Positions 62,663 through 64,000 of a stretch of 64,000 bases of DNA are shown here, in pieces. The translations under genes were made by a program, and so were the position numbers. The notes under the pieces were generated by a model that saw only the letters and a list, made by a program, of their open reading frames with translations, searched no databases and was not told the DNA's origin. This stretch comes from Opitutia bacterium (GTDB lineage: Bacteria; Verrucomicrobiota; Verrucomicrobiia; Opitutales; Opitutaceae). Numbering within the stretch: position 1 is the first letter of the stretch; every line of letters begins with the position of its first letter. The stretch is from positions 62,001 through 126,000 of the forward strand of contig JACRHS010000008.1 in assembly GCA_016217595.1 (NCBI GenBank), given 5' to 3'.

Positions 62663-64000
62663 CTATCGCGAGAGGCGCAGGTGTTTGGCGAGAAAGGCCA
62701 GTACGTCGGGCCGCAGATCGCGCGGCAGCGGCTTTTTGCCCCATTGCTCGAAGTCAAAGGTGTGGCCGACGCCGTCGAGCAGGATCAGCTCGTGCGGCAC
62801 GCCGCGTTCTTGAAGCACGCGGGCGAGTTCCTCGGCTTGCGCGTAGTCCACCGTGGTGTCGGCGCGGCCGTGGAGGATGAGCGTGGGCGGCGAAGCGGGG
62901 GTGACATGCGTGACAGGCGAGCCGGCGCGCCAGAGCGCGGGATTCTCGGTGCGCGTGGCGCCAAAGACGCGCACGGTGGAGCCGTCTGTGACCGCGCCGG
63001 TGGGATGGCCCGTGGCATCGGTTTTCTGGCGCGTGAGGAGATTGGTGATGCCGTAGAGGTTGATCACGGCGGCGACGCGGCTGGAGATTCCGGGGTACGG
63101 GGCGGCGGGTTCGAACTCAGGATTGTCGCCGGTGTAAGCCACCATCAGCGCGAGGTGTCCGCCGGCCGAGCCGCCGAGCACGGCGATGCGATCGGGATCG
63201 ATCTGGTAACGGGCGGCGTTGGCGCGCAGGAAGCGCACCGCGTTTTTGCAATCGTGGAGATTGGCCGGCCAGCACACGCCGCTCATCTGATAATTGATGC
63301 TCAGGCAAACGTAGCCTTCGCCGGCGAGCGTGCGGCCGATGTTTTTCTCGCGATTCTGGGCTTTGTCGCCGCCGGTCCAGCCGCCGCCGTGAATCATCAA
63401 CATTGCGGGCGAGCGATAGTCCTTCGGGCGGCCTTCGGGCAGGTAGAGATCGGCTTTTTCGGTGCGCGCTGGATCGAGGTAGGCGATGTCGCTTTGCACG
63501 GTGACGCCGAATTTGGGCGCGGCGGCGGCGGTGGCAACGGCAGGCGTGGCAGAGGCGGCGGGCGTGTTGTCGAAATGGGCGATGAGTGCGTAGGCGCGTT
63601 CATTGATGCGCTTCATCGCGGCGAGTAACGGCGCGTAGGGCTCATAACGGTTGGAGACGATGCCCTTGTTGGAATCCGTGTTGGAGGGATCGGCCTTGGT
63701 GTCGGCGGGATCGTTGTCGATGTACTTGAACCATTGCCAGCCCACGCACCCTTTGTTGGCGAGCAGGCCGAGGGTGAAGTTCTCATAGAAGCGGCCGCGA
63801 TCGGCCTGCGTCTTCACGGTCCAGCCGGCGCCGGTGGTGTTGGCCAGACCGGCGTCCATGCCCTTGGCGTACCACTCGGTGGCGAGAAACGGCTTGCCGG
63901 ATTCGCGCACCCAGAGAGCCATGCGTTCGGGGTCGGGCGTCCAGGCCGAGTAGTAATTGACGGCGACGACATCGAGGTGCGGGCCGGCGGCGCAAAAGAT
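62663..64000 (-). CDS. Glycoside hydrolase-esterase fusion (5' end cut by window edge)
   Basis: The open frame continues past base 64000, so the protein starts outside. The visible 445 residues have an N-terminal TIM-barrel-like part that reads DVVAVNYYSAWTPDPERM, then GKPFLATEWYAKG, where the Glu could be a catalytic acid. An alpha/beta hydrolase domain (about residue 155 on) follows, with the oxyanion motif MIHGGGW, nucleophile GGSAGGH, Asp in HGRADTTVDY and His in GVGHTFDF. This looks like a carbohydrate hydrolase fused to an acetyl/feruloyl-type esterase. It is probably secreted, but the signal peptide is not visible. Confidence 0.7.
   Translation of the reverse strand: MFCAAGPHLDVVAVNYYSAWTPDPERMALWVRESGKPFLATEWYAKGMDAGLANTTGAGWTVKTQADRGRFYENFTLGLLANKGCVGWQWFKYIDNDPADTKADPSNTDSNKGIVSNRYEPYAPLLAAMKRINERAYALIAHFDNTPAASATPAVATAAAAPKFGVTVQSDIAYLDPARTEKADLYLPEGRPKDYRSPAMLMIHGGGWTGGDKAQNREKNIGRTLAGEGYVCLSINYQMSGVCWPANLHDCKNAVRFLRANAARYQIDPDRIAVLGGSAGGHLALMVAYTGDNPEFEPAAPYPGISSRVAAVINLYGITNLLTRQKTDATGHPTGAVTDGSTVRVFGATRTENPALWRAGSPVTHVTPASPPTLILHGRADTTVDYAQAEELARVLQERGVPHELILLDGVGHTFDFEQWGKKPLPRDLRPDVLAFLAKHLRLSR

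Noticed and set aside
1-64000. CRISPR array, tRNA, rRNA, prophage or complete insertion sequence
   Set aside because: I saw no regular spaced repeats, no tRNA cloverleaf or T-arm sequence, no rRNA and no intact transposase or integrase. This was a reading by eye, so a tRNA could still be missed.

Overview
The window is high-GC bacterial DNA with compact operons, many ATGA stop/start overlaps and no plasmid, phage or rRNA signature, so it reads as a chromosome segment. The gene content points to Verrucomicrobiota, most likely an Opitutaceae relative. This is an inference from a B-family DNA polymerase, a metallophosphoesterase with Ig and tandem Opitutus-type C-terminal repeats, system II (CcsA/ResB) cytochrome c maturation, GH105 and GH/esterase sugar enzymes, an HPr-EI-EIIA fusion and a DUF1016-nuclease fusion. 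No 16S or marker comparison was possible.

Layout. 1-6.1 kb: the 3' end of an unknown gene, a likely 6S RNA, a small membrane protein, the B-family polymerase with a coupled membrane protein, a secreted His/Gly/Tyr-rich protein and a phosphopantetheinyl transferase. 6.1-11.4 kb: YebC-family regulator, a split MFS/spermidine-synthase pair, cytochrome c, small hypotheticals, a receiver-SpoIIE phosphatase and a tandem CDGSH protein. 11.4-16.1 kb: secreted metallophosphoesterase divergent from an HrpB-type helicase. 16.1-21 kb: a self-contained fructose-type PTS (IIC, IIB, HPr-EI-IIA) with a divergent AraC regulator. 21-28 kb: M50 protease, HDOD protein with an altered receiver, an alkylation-repair pair (Ogt and Ada/AlkA fusion) and a PAS-SpoIIE phosphatase. 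28-35 kb: YchF, ribosomal protein S1, a chemoreceptor, and an ABC permease plus adaptor without an ATPase. 35.5-38 kb: two tandem malate-dehydrogenase-fold genes, the first with a ruined active site, and an acetyltransferase.

38.0-41.2 kb is the clearest accessory block: REP (GTAG-hairpin) elements in opposite orientations flank a RAYT transposase remnant, a low-GC coiled-coil membrane protein and a DUF1016-thermonuclease fusion. 41.3-48 kb: ThrH phosphatase, GH105 hydrolase, a coupled sigma/anti-sigma/propeller-lipoprotein operon and a probable NlpC/P60-like protein. 48.3-56 kb is housekeeping: SerS, TilS, FtsH, UDP-glucose dehydrogenase and RecN, then a cluster of GTAG-headed hairpins. 56-61 kb: a DUF1573 protein and a lipoprotein-ResB-CcsA cytochrome c maturation operon. 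61-64 kb: a second AraC regulator, a small membrane protein and a truncated glycosidase-esterase.

The most unusual items are the catalytically degenerate MDH paralogue upstream of an intact one, the REP-bounded two-gene module, the HDOD receiver with Glu at the phosphorylation site, the internal base-composition mosaic of the EIIC gene, and the 6S RNA candidate.
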